NCBI RefSeq assembly: GCF_001591345.1
Contig: NZ_BCUS01000003.1
Coordinates: forward strand, 59,768 to 123,767
Reading direction: 5' to 3'
Source: Variovorax boronicumulans NBRC 103145
GTDB taxonomy: Bacteria > Pseudomonadota > Gammaproteobacteria > Burkholderiales > Burkholderiaceae_C
Length of the DNA: 64,000 nucleotides
Shown: positions 9,036-17,530 of the stretch, piece after piece
Position numbering within the stretch: the stretch's first letter is position 1
Layout of the letters: the number at the start of each line of letters is the position of its first letter
Made by a program: the position numbers and the translations under genes
Notes under the pieces: generated by a model
Database searches by the model: none
Told to the model about the DNA's origin: nothing
The model's input: only the letters and a program-made list of their open reading frames with translations

Positions 9036-10234
9036 AGCGCCGCGTCGCCATCGTCGGCTTCGGCCAGACCGAAATGACCGCCCACAGCCCGCTGACAAAG
9101 GCGGAGTTGGCCAACCAGGCCGTGCGCCGCGCGCTCGCGGATGCCCGGATCACGATGAAGCAGGTCGAAGAGATTGTCCTCGGCGACATCGACTGGGTTT
9201 CCGGTACTGCCGAATCGGAAATGGAGCTGGCCGATTTCGTCGGCCACTACCGCAAACCCCTGGTCAAGATCGAAACCGGCGGCACCGTCGGCGGCTCGGC
9301 TGCGATATCAGCCATCCACCATGTAGCTGCGGGCGCTTGCGACGTGGCCATGATCTCCACCACCTCGAAGTTCGTCGGCCCGCCGAGCGACGTGATGCCG
9401 CGCGGCCCCTTCCTGCAGGCTGGCATCTCCTCAGGCGTGCACGCGCTCACCGAGAAATGGTGCGCCATCGGCGCGGTCGGCACGCTGTCGTTGATGGCCG
9501 CGGCCTACGCCAAGCTCTCGGGCTGCCCCGAGGAAGCGGTGGCCATCGCGCGCGTCAAGGCCTCCGAAAACGCCGCTCGTAACCCCTACGCCCATCTGCG
9601 CGAGCGCCTCAGCGTCGAGCAGGTGATGCAATCCCCGATGCTGACGGCGCCCATGCGCCAGCTGCACATGTGTCCGATCACCGAAGGCTCTGCCTCGATC
9701 ATCTTCGCCAGCGAGGATGTGGTGGACCAGATCACCGACAAGCCGGTCTGGGTGCAGGACGTCGTGAGCATCCATTCCGCGCAGCATTGGTCTGCCCTGC
9801 AGGACTTCATCGCACCCAAGGAGCGCTGCGTGCTGCCCAGTCTGCAAAAGGCCTGCGAGATTCTCTACAAGCGCAATGGCATCACTAGACCCGCTCAGCA
9901 GCTGGACGTGGTCGAGATGTACGAGCCCTGCACCTGGGCCGAGCTGGTGTGGATGGAAACCATGGGTCTGGCGGAGCCCAATCAGGCATGGCGGATGGCC
10001 GCCAGCGGCGCCACAGCCATCGATGGCGTGCTGCCGATCAATCCCTCCGGCGGCGTCACCTGCACCAACGGTGGCGTGCCCTCCACGACCCAGCGCTTCG
10101 GCGAACTGGCGCTGCAGATCCGCGGCGACGCCGGCGCGCACCAGGTGCCGCGCGAGCCCCGGCTGGGCATCGCCACCGGGTTCGGCGGCACCGGCTGGAC
10201 CCCGCTGCTACTTCTCTCCAAGGACAAGCCATGA
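9032..10234 (+). CDS. Thiolase-like protein lacking the nucleophilic Cys (2)
   Basis: This 400-residue second SCP2-type thiolase-fold protein starts at the ATG 9032, overlapping the previous stop. The region that should contain the active Cys reads IETGGTVGGSAAISA, so the nucleophile is again missing. Near the C-terminus PINPSGGVTCTNGGVPST replaces the GHPxGATG loop. Each of the two thiolase-like proteins could pair with one of the two DUF35 proteins that follow directly (10231 and 10731), or all four could form one complex. By analogy with Ltp2-ChsH2 it may perform retro-aldol C-C cleavage of a CoA thioester. That role is an inference from the missing Cys and the gene order; no structure-level evidence is available here. 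Confidence 0.85.
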   Translation: MKRRVAIVGFGQTEMTAHSPLTKAELANQAVRRALADARITMKQVEEIVLGDIDWVSGTAESEMELADFVGHYRKPLVKIETGGTVGGSAAISAIHHVAAGACDVAMISTTSKFVGPPSDVMPRGPFLQAGISSGVHALTEKWCAIGAVGTLSLMAAAYAKLSGCPEEAVAIARVKASENAARNPYAHLRERLSVEQVMQSPMLTAPMRQLHMCPITEGSASIIFASEDVVDQITDKPVWVQDVVSIHSAQHWSALQDFIAPKERCVLPSLQKACEILYKRNGITRPAQQLDVVEMYEPCTWAELVWMETMGLAEPNQAWRMAASGATAIDGVLPINPSGGVTCTNGGVPSTTQRFGELALQIRGDAGAHQVPREPRLGIATGFGGTGWTPLLLLSKDKP

Positions 10235-10728
10235 GCGATACCACGCACAAGCCTGTGCCACCGACGCGGTTGCGCACGTACTTCTCGATGGACTACCCGG
10301 TGGGCCTGTTCAATGGCCGCTTCGCGCGCGAGATGCGCGACAACGGCCGGCTGATCGGCATCGTCTGTCGCCACTGCGGCTTCAGCATGCTGCCGCCCCA
10401 GGCGGTATGCACGGTCTGCCACGGCGAGAACATCAAGGACCCCAACTGGGTGGAGATGGGGCCCGAAGCGACAGTCGCCGGCTTCATGACCTTCAACATG
10501 CCCTTCATCGACACCAACGACCTTTCGGTGCAAAAGGGCCACTACACGGTCGGCCAACTGATGGTCGATTCACCAGGCCGCACCAGCGGCTTCCTCTGGC
10601 ATTTCATCGGCGAGGCCGACGCCAGCCAGTTACGCAACGGCATGCGCGTGCGCGCGATCTACCGTCCGCGTGACGAACGCAAGGGTCTGATGACCGACAT
10701 CCTGCATTGGGTGCCGACAGGAGAATAA
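10231..10728 (+). CDS. Zinc-ribbon OB-fold protein (DUF35 family, 1)
   Basis: This 165-residue protein has an N-terminal rubredoxin-like zinc ribbon with Cys pairs CRHC (46/49) and CTVC (60/63), followed by an OB-fold half. This is the DUF35/ChsH2 C-terminal-domain layout. Its ATG at 10231 overlaps the stop of the preceding thiolase-like gene, which implies coupled synthesis and probably a stable complex. DUF35 proteins serve as structural and CoA-binding partners of thiolase-like enzymes. The helix RFAREMRDNGRLIGI before the ribbon is typical. Confidence 0.88.
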   Translation: MSDTTHKPVPPTRLRTYFSMDYPVGLFNGRFAREMRDNGRLIGIVCRHCGFSMLPPQAVCTVCHGENIKDPNWVEMGPEATVAGFMTFNMPFIDTNDLSVQKGHYTVGQLMVDSPGRTSGFLWHFIGEADASQLRNGMRVRAIYRPRDERKGLMTDILHWVPTGE

Positions 10729-10730
10729 CG

Positions 10731-11198
10731 ATGTATCCAGCTGAACTCGAAGCCGCCGAGCCCATGGTCCTGCGCCAGCCGGTGCTGTACTGCGACATCA
10801 ACTACGACGTGGGCCGGATCAACGGCCAGTTCTTCGCCGCGCTGCGCGACGAGGGCCGCATCACGGCCACCCGCTGCACGGCCTGCGCCCGTAGCTACCT
10901 GCCACCACGCATGAGCTGCCCCGAATGTTTCGCCGAGTTGGACGAATGGGTGGATGCAGGTGATACCGGCACGCTCACGGCCTTCACCATCGTGCGCGAG
11001 CCCGGCATGCTCCAGCAAATGCCCCTTCCCTATGTGGTCGGTCTGGTCAAGCTCGACGGCGCAGACACCGCACTCGTTCACTACCTCGGCGAAGTCGCGC
11101 CCGAGGCGGTGAAGGTCGGCATGCGCGTGCGCGCCGTGCTGGCTGAAGAGCGACACGGCAATATTTGGGATATCCGCTATTTCAGGCCGACGACCTGA
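10731..11198 (+). CDS. Zinc-ribbon OB-fold protein (DUF35 family, 2)
   Basis: This 155-residue paralogue of the preceding gene starts 2 bases after its stop. The zinc ribbon carries CTAC (49/52) and CPEC (63/66), and the OB part contains GTLTAFTIVREP and the VGMRVRAVLAEE strand. The presence of two different DUF35 proteins next to two different Cys-less thiolase-like proteins suggests a hetero-oligomeric enzyme or two sequential aldolases. A 51-bp gap with its own AGAGGAG site follows before the CoA ligase. Confidence 0.88.
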   Translation: MYPAELEAAEPMVLRQPVLYCDINYDVGRINGQFFAALRDEGRITATRCTACARSYLPPRMSCPECFAELDEWVDAGDTGTLTAFTIVREPGMLQQMPLPYVVGLVKLDGADTALVHYLGEVAPEAVKVGMRVRAVLAEERHGNIWDIRYFRPTT

Positions 11199-11249
11199 GG
11201 CAAGAGGCCGAAACGCCACCTGAACACTTATAGCAAGAGGAGACATGAC

Positions 11250-12923
11250 ATGCCGCACATCCACGCCCCCATCAACCCCAGCGCCTGGCTACAACGCCAC
11301 GTGCAGGAACGGCCCGACCAGCGCTATCTCACGCAGCCCCTGGGCGGCGGACAGGAGCGCCACTTCACCTGGGCGCAGGCTTCAGAAGAAGCGCGGCGCA
11401 TGGCCGCGCATCTCGCGTCTTTCGGCTGGGAGCCTGGTTCGCGGGTCGCGATCATGTCGAAGAACTGCGCCTGGTGGTTCCTCGCCGACTTCGCGATCAT
11501 GTTGGCCGGGCATGTCTCGGTGCCGATCTATCCTTCTCTCACGGGAGCATCGGTTCGCCACGTCCTCGAGCACTCGGGCGCCAAGGCATTGTTTCTGGGC
11601 AAGCTCGATTCCGACGATTGGGGAGCCATGCGTGCCGGCATCCCCCCGGGGATGCCGGTGGTGCGGTTTCCGCTGCGCGCGGACGGGGAATTGTCCGACC
11701 AGCCCGTGGCCGACTGGGACACCGTGATCGCCCGCACGCCGCCGCTGACCGGCGAGCGCTCGCGCGGCGTCGACGAGTTGGCCACCATCGTCTACACCTC
11801 GGGCACCACCGGCGTTCCCAAGGGCGTGATGCACACCTTCGGCACGCTGGGGGCGTCGCTGGGCATCCTGATGGACGACTATGGCTTCGGCCCGCAGGAT
11901 CGCATGCTGTCGTACCTGCCATTGGCGCACAGCGCCGATCGGATGTTTTCCGAGATGGTGTCGCTGGCAAGCGGCTGCAGCGTGACCTTCAACGAAAGTG
12001 TCGAGACCTTCGTCTCCGATCTCCAGAAGACCCGACCCACCTTCTTCATCGCAGTGCCGCGGCTATGGGCCAAGTTCCGCCAGGCCGTGCTGACGCGCAT
12101 TCCACCTGCGCAGTTGACGGCGATGCTGGCCGATCCCGAGAAAGGGCCGGCCGTGCGCCGGCAGGTGCTGGCGCAACTGGGCTTGGCCGAAACGCGCTAT
12201 GCGCTGTCGGGTGCCGCGCCGCTGTCGCAAGAACTGCATCAGTGGTATCTCGACCTGGGCCTGGAGCTGCTTGAGATCTACGGCATGACGGAGAACATGG
12301 GCACGCATGCGAGCCGCCCTGGAAAGGGACGAGTGGGTTACGTGGGTCAGCCGCGACCTGGCGCCGAAGTCCGGCGTACCGACGACGGCGAGATCTTGGT
12401 CCGCTTCCCAGGCAATATGCGCGGTTACTTCAACGATCCGCAGCGCACCGCTGAGGTCATGACCGAGGACGGCTTCCTGCGCACCGGCGACGTCGGCGAC
12501 ATCGATGCCGAGGGCTACTTGAAGCTCACTGGCCGTGCGAAGGAGATCTTCAAGACCAGCAAGGGCAAGTACGTGGCGCCCACCCCCATCGAGAATGCGC
12601 TGTGCGGCGACCCGCTGGTCGAGGCCTGCTGCGTGACTGGCGTGGGCTTTCCGCAGCCGTTTGCCGTCGTTCTGCTGGCGCCGGGCGCTACGCGAAGTCC
12701 CGAACTCGCGCGAACGCTCGATGCGCTGCGGCAAGCTGTCAACCAGACTCTGGACCCACACGAGCGACTCGATTTTCTGGTCGTCGCCGCGCAGTCGTGG
12801 ACCATCGAGAACGGACTCATGACCCCGACGTTCAAGCTGCGTCGCAACGTGTTCGAAACACGCTTCGGACCGCATTTCGAGCGTTGGGCGAGCCTTGGCG
12901 AATCTGTCGTCTGGGCCGAATGA
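11250..12923 (+). CDS. Long-chain acyl-CoA synthetase (AMP-forming)
   Basis: This 557-residue ANL-superfamily ligase forms an acyl-adenylate and then the CoA thioester. The AMP-binding P-loop is YTSGTTGVPKG; the A5 motif is YGMTEN; the hinge region RTGDVGDIDAEGYLKLTGR is followed by KEIFKTSKGKYVAP, the long-chain (FadD15/ACSL-like) version. The ATG at 11250 lies 8 bases after AGAGGAG; the ATG at 11245 is too close. It follows the DUF35 genes and probably activates the acid released by the secreted lipase or an intermediate acid. Confidence 0.92.
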   Translation: MPHIHAPINPSAWLQRHVQERPDQRYLTQPLGGGQERHFTWAQASEEARRMAAHLASFGWEPGSRVAIMSKNCAWWFLADFAIMLAGHVSVPIYPSLTGASVRHVLEHSGAKALFLGKLDSDDWGAMRAGIPPGMPVVRFPLRADGELSDQPVADWDTVIARTPPLTGERSRGVDELATIVYTSGTTGVPKGVMHTFGTLGASLGILMDDYGFGPQDRMLSYLPLAHSADRMFSEMVSLASGCSVTFNESVETFVSDLQKTRPTFFIAVPRLWAKFRQAVLTRIPPAQLTAMLADPEKGPAVRRQVLAQLGLAETRYALSGAAPLSQELHQWYLDLGLELLEIYGMTENMGTHASRPGKGRVGYVGQPRPGAEVRRTDDGEILVRFPGNMRGYFNDPQRTAEVMTEDGFLRTGDVGDIDAEGYLKLTGRAKEIFKTSKGKYVAPTPIENALCGDPLVEACCVTGVGFPQPFAVVLLAPGATRSPELARTLDALRQAVNQTLDPHERLDFLVVAAQSWTIENGLMTPTFKLRRNVFETRFGPHFERWASLGESVVWAE

Positions 12924-12996
12924 GTGCATAGGGGGCGTGTCAGGTTTCGCCCCTATCACGGGAGGGGGCCTTCGCGCATCCTGGCACCCTCGCACT

Positions 12997-13013
12997 CCCC
13001 TCCATTCGAGGGG
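12997..13013. promoter_or_regulatory. Palindrome, copy 3 (CCCCTC-N5-GAGGGG)
   Basis: Perfect 6-bp arms (12997-13002, 13008-13013) flank a 5-base spacer, centred 80 bp upstream of the ATG at 13085. The arms are identical to those of the site in the regulator's own divergent region (5648-5664), and the distance to the start codon is similar. This suggests that the gene at 13085 starts a second transcript of the regulon. Confidence 0.5.
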
Positions 13014-13084
13014 CGAAAGAAATCATGCGCGTCGGCAGACTTCACGCCACCGAGAAAAAACACGACGCCTACAGGAGACCCAAC

Positions 13085-14641
13085 ATGGCCATCATTGACT
13101 TCTTCGACCGCGGATGGGAGATCGATCCGCAAGCACCTGCTTACGTGATGGACGATGCGGTCTACAGCTTCGATGATGTCGGCACGCTCTCGTGCCGCAT
13201 TGCGAACGCCCTGCTGACGATGGGCCTGGGACGAGAGAAGGTCGGCGCGGTCTGGGCCGCCAACCATCCGGTGCCATGGACCTGCACCCTGGGGCTGTGG
13301 CGTGCCGGCATGGCGTGGATGCCTGTCAATCCGCGCGGAGCGCTCGAAGAAAATCGTCAGTTGCTCGATGCCTTCGACTGCGAGGTACTGTTCTTCCAGC
13401 AGGCCTTCGCACCGGCCGTGGAAGCATTGCGCGCCAACCTGCCGAAGATCCGGCTGTTCGTCTGCATCGAAGGCCCCGTGCCGGGGGCGCTAGGACTCTC
13501 CGAATGGATCGGAGGCCATTCGGCCAACAGGCCGCAGGTGACCTACCAGCCCGACGACACGGTGGCCGTGATGCCGACCGGGGGCACCACGGGTCTGCCC
13601 AAGGGCGTGATGAACACGCACCGCAGCTTCCAGGCCTTCTGCGCCCAGTTCATGATCGCCTGCAGCTACCGGGCCGACGAGAAGATCGTCAACCTTGCCG
13701 CAGCTCCGATGACGCATACGGCGGGTGTCTTGTCGCTGCCGTGTACAGCACGTGGCGGCACGGTGGTGGTGCTGACCAAACCCGATCCCACCGCCCTCCT
13801 TGATGCCATCGAGACGCACCGTGTGACCGAGTTCTTCCTGCCGCCGACGGTCATCTACCGATTGCTGGACATGCCGGGCATCGAGGGGCGCGACTTTTCC
13901 TCGCTGAAGTACTTCCTGTGCGGCGCTGCGCCGATGTCGGCCGAGAAACTGCGCCGCGCCATCACGGTGTTCGGGCCCGTGATGATGGAGGCCTATGGTC
14001 AGACCGAGGCGCCCGGCGCAATCGCGATGAAGCGGCCGGAGGAGAACTTCGTCGGCGGGCAACTCGCCAGCGATGCGCGCCTGCTGTCCTGCGGCCGTGC
14101 CAGCCCGCTCACCCGCGTGGCGATCATGGGGGAGAACAACGAGCCGCTTGGCGTCGGCGAGACCGGCGAGATCTGCGTGCGCGGTGACCTCGTCATGAAA
14201 GGCTACTACAAGGCGCCCGAGAAGACGGCCGAAGCCGTCGTCGACGGCTGGCTGCACACCGGCGACGTGGGGCACCTGGACCGCGACGGGTATCTGCGCA
14301 TCACCGACCGCAAGAAGGACATGGTGATCAGCGGCGGCTTCAACGTCTACCCGAGCGAGGTCGAGCAGGTGATCTGGGCTCACCCCGCTGTGCAGGACTG
14401 CGCCGTGATCGGTGTGCCCGATGCCGCATGGGGCGAGGCGGTGAAGGCCGTCGTCGAACTGACGCCCGGCATGCAGGTCTCGGACGGCGAGCTGATCGCC
14501 CTGTGCAAGCAGAAGCTGGGCAGTGTGAAGGCGCCCAAGTCGGTGGACTTCGTGGCCTCGCTGCCGCGCAGTGCCAACGGCAAGGTCCTGAAAAAAGATC
14601 TGCGCGCACTCTACTGGACGGCGCAGGACCGCAACATCTGA
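13085..14641 (+). CDS. Acyl-CoA synthetase (FadD3/FadD13-like)
   Basis: This 518-residue ANL ligase starts at the ATG 13085, preceded by AGGAGA. The P-loop reads PTGGTTGLPKGVMNTH, the A5 motif EAYGQTEA, and the hinge LHTGDVGHLDRDGYLRITDR is followed by KKDMVISGGFNVYPSEVE. The conserved catalytic Lys near the C-terminus sits in NGKVLKKDLR. It differs in subclass from the ligase at 11250, so the cluster can activate two kinds of acid, for example the original substrate and a later cleavage product. Confidence 0.92.
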   Translation: MAIIDFFDRGWEIDPQAPAYVMDDAVYSFDDVGTLSCRIANALLTMGLGREKVGAVWAANHPVPWTCTLGLWRAGMAWMPVNPRGALEENRQLLDAFDCEVLFFQQAFAPAVEALRANLPKIRLFVCIEGPVPGALGLSEWIGGHSANRPQVTYQPDDTVAVMPTGGTTGLPKGVMNTHRSFQAFCAQFMIACSYRADEKIVNLAAAPMTHTAGVLSLPCTARGGTVVVLTKPDPTALLDAIETHRVTEFFLPPTVIYRLLDMPGIEGRDFSSLKYFLCGAAPMSAEKLRRAITVFGPVMMEAYGQTEAPGAIAMKRPEENFVGGQLASDARLLSCGRASPLTRVAIMGENNEPLGVGETGEICVRGDLVMKGYYKAPEKTAEAVVDGWLHTGDVGHLDRDGYLRITDRKKDMVISGGFNVYPSEVEQVIWAHPAVQDCAVIGVPDAAWGEAVKAVVELTPGMQVSDGELIALCKQKLGSVKAPKSVDFVASLPRSANGKVLKKDLRALYWTAQDRNI

Positions 14642-14668
14642 TCCGCCGAGGCGGAAAGCGAGCAACCG

Positions 14669-15865
14669 ATGACCCAGGAAACCCTCATCGCCGGTGTCGG
14701 CATGGTGCCTTTTGTGCGCCCTGGCCGCAGCGAACCCTATGACGTGATGGCGCAAAAGGCCGTGCAAGCGGCACTGGCCGATGCCCGCATCGACTACGGC
14801 CTCGTCGAGCAGGCCTTCGCGAGTTTCGTCTATGGCGACTCGTGCTCGGGCGAGCGCGCTCTCTACCGCGTCGGCATCACCGGCATCCCGATCACCAACG
14901 TGAACAACAATTGCGCGTCGGGCTCGTCGGCGCTGTTCCTGGCACGGCAGGCCGTCTTGTCAGGTGTCTCGGAGTGCGCGCTGGCGGTCGGCTTCGAGGA
15001 GATGCGGCCCGGCGCGTTGGACCGCATCTTTCCCACGCATGCGGACCCGCTCGAGCACCACCGCGCCAGTGTGATCGCTGCGATGGGACTCAGCGTGCAG
15101 GAGCAAGCACTGCCGCCCGCGCTGCTGATGTTCGGCTCTCAGCTCGAATGGGCTGCGCGTGAATTGCAGCTGACCGATGAGGTGTTCGCGCGCGTGGCCG
15201 TGAAGGCGCGCGCGCATGCGAAACACAATCCCTTCGCGATCTTCCGCGATCCGCTGAGCGTGGATGAAGTCCTGGCCGCCCCAACCGTGTGGGGGCGCTT
15301 ACGCAAGCTGTATGCCTGCGCACCAAGCTGCGGTGCCGCTGCGGTGATCCTGTGCAGCTCCGATTTCGCCCGGCGCCATGGCCTGCGCGCCGAGGTGTCG
15401 ATCCTCGCTCATGAGATGGGCAGCGACATCGCCACCGACCTTGACCCGCCCAACGTGCCCGACGCGTTGAGCCGAGCCGCCACGCGCCGTGTTGCGGATC
15501 GTGCCTACGCGCGCGCGGGGGTGGCGCCAACGGACATCGACGTCGCGGAGGTACACGATTGCTTCGTCAGTAACGAACTGCTCAGTTGCGCGAGCCTGGG
15601 CTTCTGTGCCGAAGAAGATCTGGCCGGCTTCGTCCTAGAAGGGCGCAATACCTATGGTGGGCAAGTGGTGGTCTGCCCGTCGGGGGGGCTGCTGTCCAAG
15701 GGCCATCCGCTCGGCGCAACCGGGCTGGCGCAGATCACCGAGCTCACTACGCAATTGCGCGGCCAGGCCGGCGTGCGGCAGGTCGAGGGCGCTCGCCTGG
15801 CCCTGCAGCACAACGGCGGATTGGGTACGGCGGTGTCGGTGGCCATCCTGCAGCGGCGTGATTGA
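14669..15865 (+). CDS. Acetyl-CoA acyltransferase, SCP2-type thiolase (Cys intact)
   Basis: This 398-residue thiolase is the complete enzyme of the cluster. The nucleophilic Cys lies in NNNCASGSSA (Cys about 82) and the active-site loop SKGHPLGATG is at about 343-352. It should thiolytically cleave 3-ketoacyl-CoA. The contrast with the two Cys-less paralogues at 7866 and 9032 shows that those are not simply mis-sequenced members of a family that never has the motif. It starts 27 bases after the ligase and belongs to the same transcript. Confidence 0.92.
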   Translation: MTQETLIAGVGMVPFVRPGRSEPYDVMAQKAVQAALADARIDYGLVEQAFASFVYGDSCSGERALYRVGITGIPITNVNNNCASGSSALFLARQAVLSGVSECALAVGFEEMRPGALDRIFPTHADPLEHHRASVIAAMGLSVQEQALPPALLMFGSQLEWAARELQLTDEVFARVAVKARAHAKHNPFAIFRDPLSVDEVLAAPTVWGRLRKLYACAPSCGAAAVILCSSDFARRHGLRAEVSILAHEMGSDIATDLDPPNVPDALSRAATRRVADRAYARAGVAPTDIDVAEVHDCFVSNELLSCASLGFCAEEDLAGFVLEGRNTYGGQVVVCPSGGLLSKGHPLGATGLAQITELTTQLRGQAGVRQVEGARLALQHNGGLGTAVSVAILQRRD

Positions 15866-15904
15866 CCCAAGATCGAACCGAATGAGAAGAGAAAGAGAAC
15901 CCGA

Positions 15905-16684
15905 ATGACTGCACCTGTCGTGCTCGAACGCGACGGCCATGTGGCCGCCATCGTATTGAACCGTCCCGAACAATCCAACGCCATCGACCCGGAAGCGGCG
16001 CAGGCGTTGATCGGGTGCATCGATACCGTCGCGGCCGATGCGTCGGTCCGCGCCGTGGTGCTGCGCGCTGCGGGCAGGCACTTCTGCGCCGGCGGCAGCA
16101 TCGCGTTCTTCGACCAGGCCGGCGCGGCGCTGCCGGCGCTGCTGGAGCAATTCATCGGTCCACTCCACGCCGCCATCCACAAGCTGGCGACGCTGCCGGT
16201 GCCGGTGATCAGTGCCGTCAACGGGCCGGTCGGCGGCGGCGGCATCGGCCTTGCGCTGTGTGCGGACATCGTGCTGGCGGCCGAATCGATGAAACTGCGC
16301 GGCGGCTACTCGGCCCTTGGGCTCACACCGGACGCCGGTTCCTCGTGGCTACTGGCGCGCCGTGCCGGCGCAGCACGCGCCAAACAAATCTTTTTCACGA
16401 ACGCCCCGCTGTCGGCACAGCAATGCCTGGCGTTCGGCATCGTCGACGAGATCGTCCCGGACGAAAAATTGGCGGCCCGCACGACAAGCCTCGCCCGTAC
16501 TCTTTCGCAGGGCGCGACGGGCGCGCTCGCGCGCATCAAGCGGCTGGTCGACGGAGCGAACGAACGGTCGCTGCTGGAGCAACTCGACATGGAGCATCGG
16601 CTGATGGTCGAGGCAGCCGCATCGGTCCATGTGGCCGAGGGCATTGCCGCTTTCCGGGAGAAGCGCGCCCCGCGCTTTACCTGA
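15905..16684 (+). CDS. Enoyl-CoA hydratase/isomerase (PaaG-like)
   Basis: This 259-residue crotonase carries FCAGGSIAFF as the oxyanion-hole segment. The first catalytic Glu of hydratases is absent (GGGGIGLALCAD), while GLTPDAGSSWLLARRAG provides an Asp in the second site. This pattern is seen in isomerases such as PaaG, so double-bond isomerisation is more likely than hydration. Together with the dienoyl-CoA reductase that follows, it would handle unsaturated acyl-CoAs. AAGAGAAAGAG precedes the ATG. Confidence 0.88.
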   Translation: MTAPVVLERDGHVAAIVLNRPEQSNAIDPEAAQALIGCIDTVAADASVRAVVLRAAGRHFCAGGSIAFFDQAGAALPALLEQFIGPLHAAIHKLATLPVPVISAVNGPVGGGGIGLALCADIVLAAESMKLRGGYSALGLTPDAGSSWLLARRAGAARAKQIFFTNAPLSAQQCLAFGIVDEIVPDEKLAARTTSLARTLSQGATGALARIKRLVDGANERSLLEQLDMEHRLMVEAAASVHVAEGIAAFREKRAPRFT

Positions 16685-16723
16685 CGGCCTGTCCGGCTCT
16701 CCGCAATCGCTGAAAGATCCCCC

Positions 16724-17530
16724 ATGCAAATGAACCTCGATTTCCACGGCCGCCATGTCTTCGTTTTCGGTGGCACCACCGGCATCAACTTCGGCATCGC
16801 GCAGGCCTTCGCACGGCAGGGCGCCGCCGTGACCGTCGCGAGCCGCAAGCAGGAGAACGTCGACAACGCCTGCCGAACGCTTTCCGACGTCGGTGGCCCG
16901 GTACATGGCGCGTGTGCCGACGTGCGCGATTTCGACGCGGTCGGCCGTGCGTTCGAGAGCGCGGTCGGACGATTCGGGCCGGTGGATGTACTCGTCTCGG
17001 GAGCAGCCGGCAACTTCCTGTGCGCGGCGCGGGACATGTCGTCGAACGGTTTTCGCGCGGTGGTCGATATCGATCTCGTCGGCACCTTCCATGTGCTGCG
17101 CCAAGCGCACGCACACCTGCGCAAGCCCGGCGCGGCAGTGATCAACATCACCGCGCCGCAGTCCTTCGTTCCGATGCGCTACCAGGTCCATGCCTGCGCA
17201 GCCAAGGCCGGCGTCGACCAGTTGACGCGAGTGCTGGCGCTGGAATGGGGCGGCGAAGGTATTCGCGTCAACTCCATCTCGCCCGGCCCGATCGAAGGCA
17301 CGGAGGGTTTCAGGAAGCTGATGGCGCCAACGCCGGAAGACCACGCCGCCGCGCGCGGCCACGTGCCGCTGCAACGCTTCGGCTCGCTCGATGACATCTC
17401 CAACCTCGCGCTATTCCTAGCTTCGCCCTATGCAAGCTACATCTCAGGTGCGCTGATCCCCTGCGATGGGGGTGGGGCCATCGAAAGCGTCAAGCCTGCG
17501 CTCGAGGCCGCGAGCCAAGCCGGCCTGTAG
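16724..17530 (+). CDS. SDR, 2,4-dienoyl-CoA reductase type (DECR2-like)
   Basis: This 268-residue short-chain dehydrogenase has a nucleotide-binding FGGTTGINFG turn. Instead of the usual YxxxK it has YQVHACAAKAGVDQL. This segment, together with AAGNFLCAARDMSSNGF and SISPGPIEGTEGF, closely matches peroxisomal 2,4-dienoyl-CoA reductases, where a Lys and other residues replace the Tyr. It would use NADPH to reduce 2,4-dienoyl-CoA so that beta-oxidation of unsaturated chains can continue. It is the last gene of the plus-strand series. Confidence 0.85.
   Translation: MQMNLDFHGRHVFVFGGTTGINFGIAQAFARQGAAVTVASRKQENVDNACRTLSDVGGPVHGACADVRDFDAVGRAFESAVGRFGPVDVLVSGAAGNFLCAARDMSSNGFRAVVDIDLVGTFHVLRQAHAHLRKPGAAVINITAPQSFVPMRYQVHACAAKAGVDQLTRVLALEWGGEGIRVNSISPGPIEGTEGFRKLMAPTPEDHAAARGHVPLQRFGSLDDISNLALFLASPYASYISGALIPCDGGGAIESVKPALEAASQAGL

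Noticed and set aside
9035..16724. Frameshift as explanation for the missing Cys in the two thiolase-like genes
   Set aside because: Frames are continuous and the surrounding family features are intact on both sides of the altered motif, so the loss is a true substitution.
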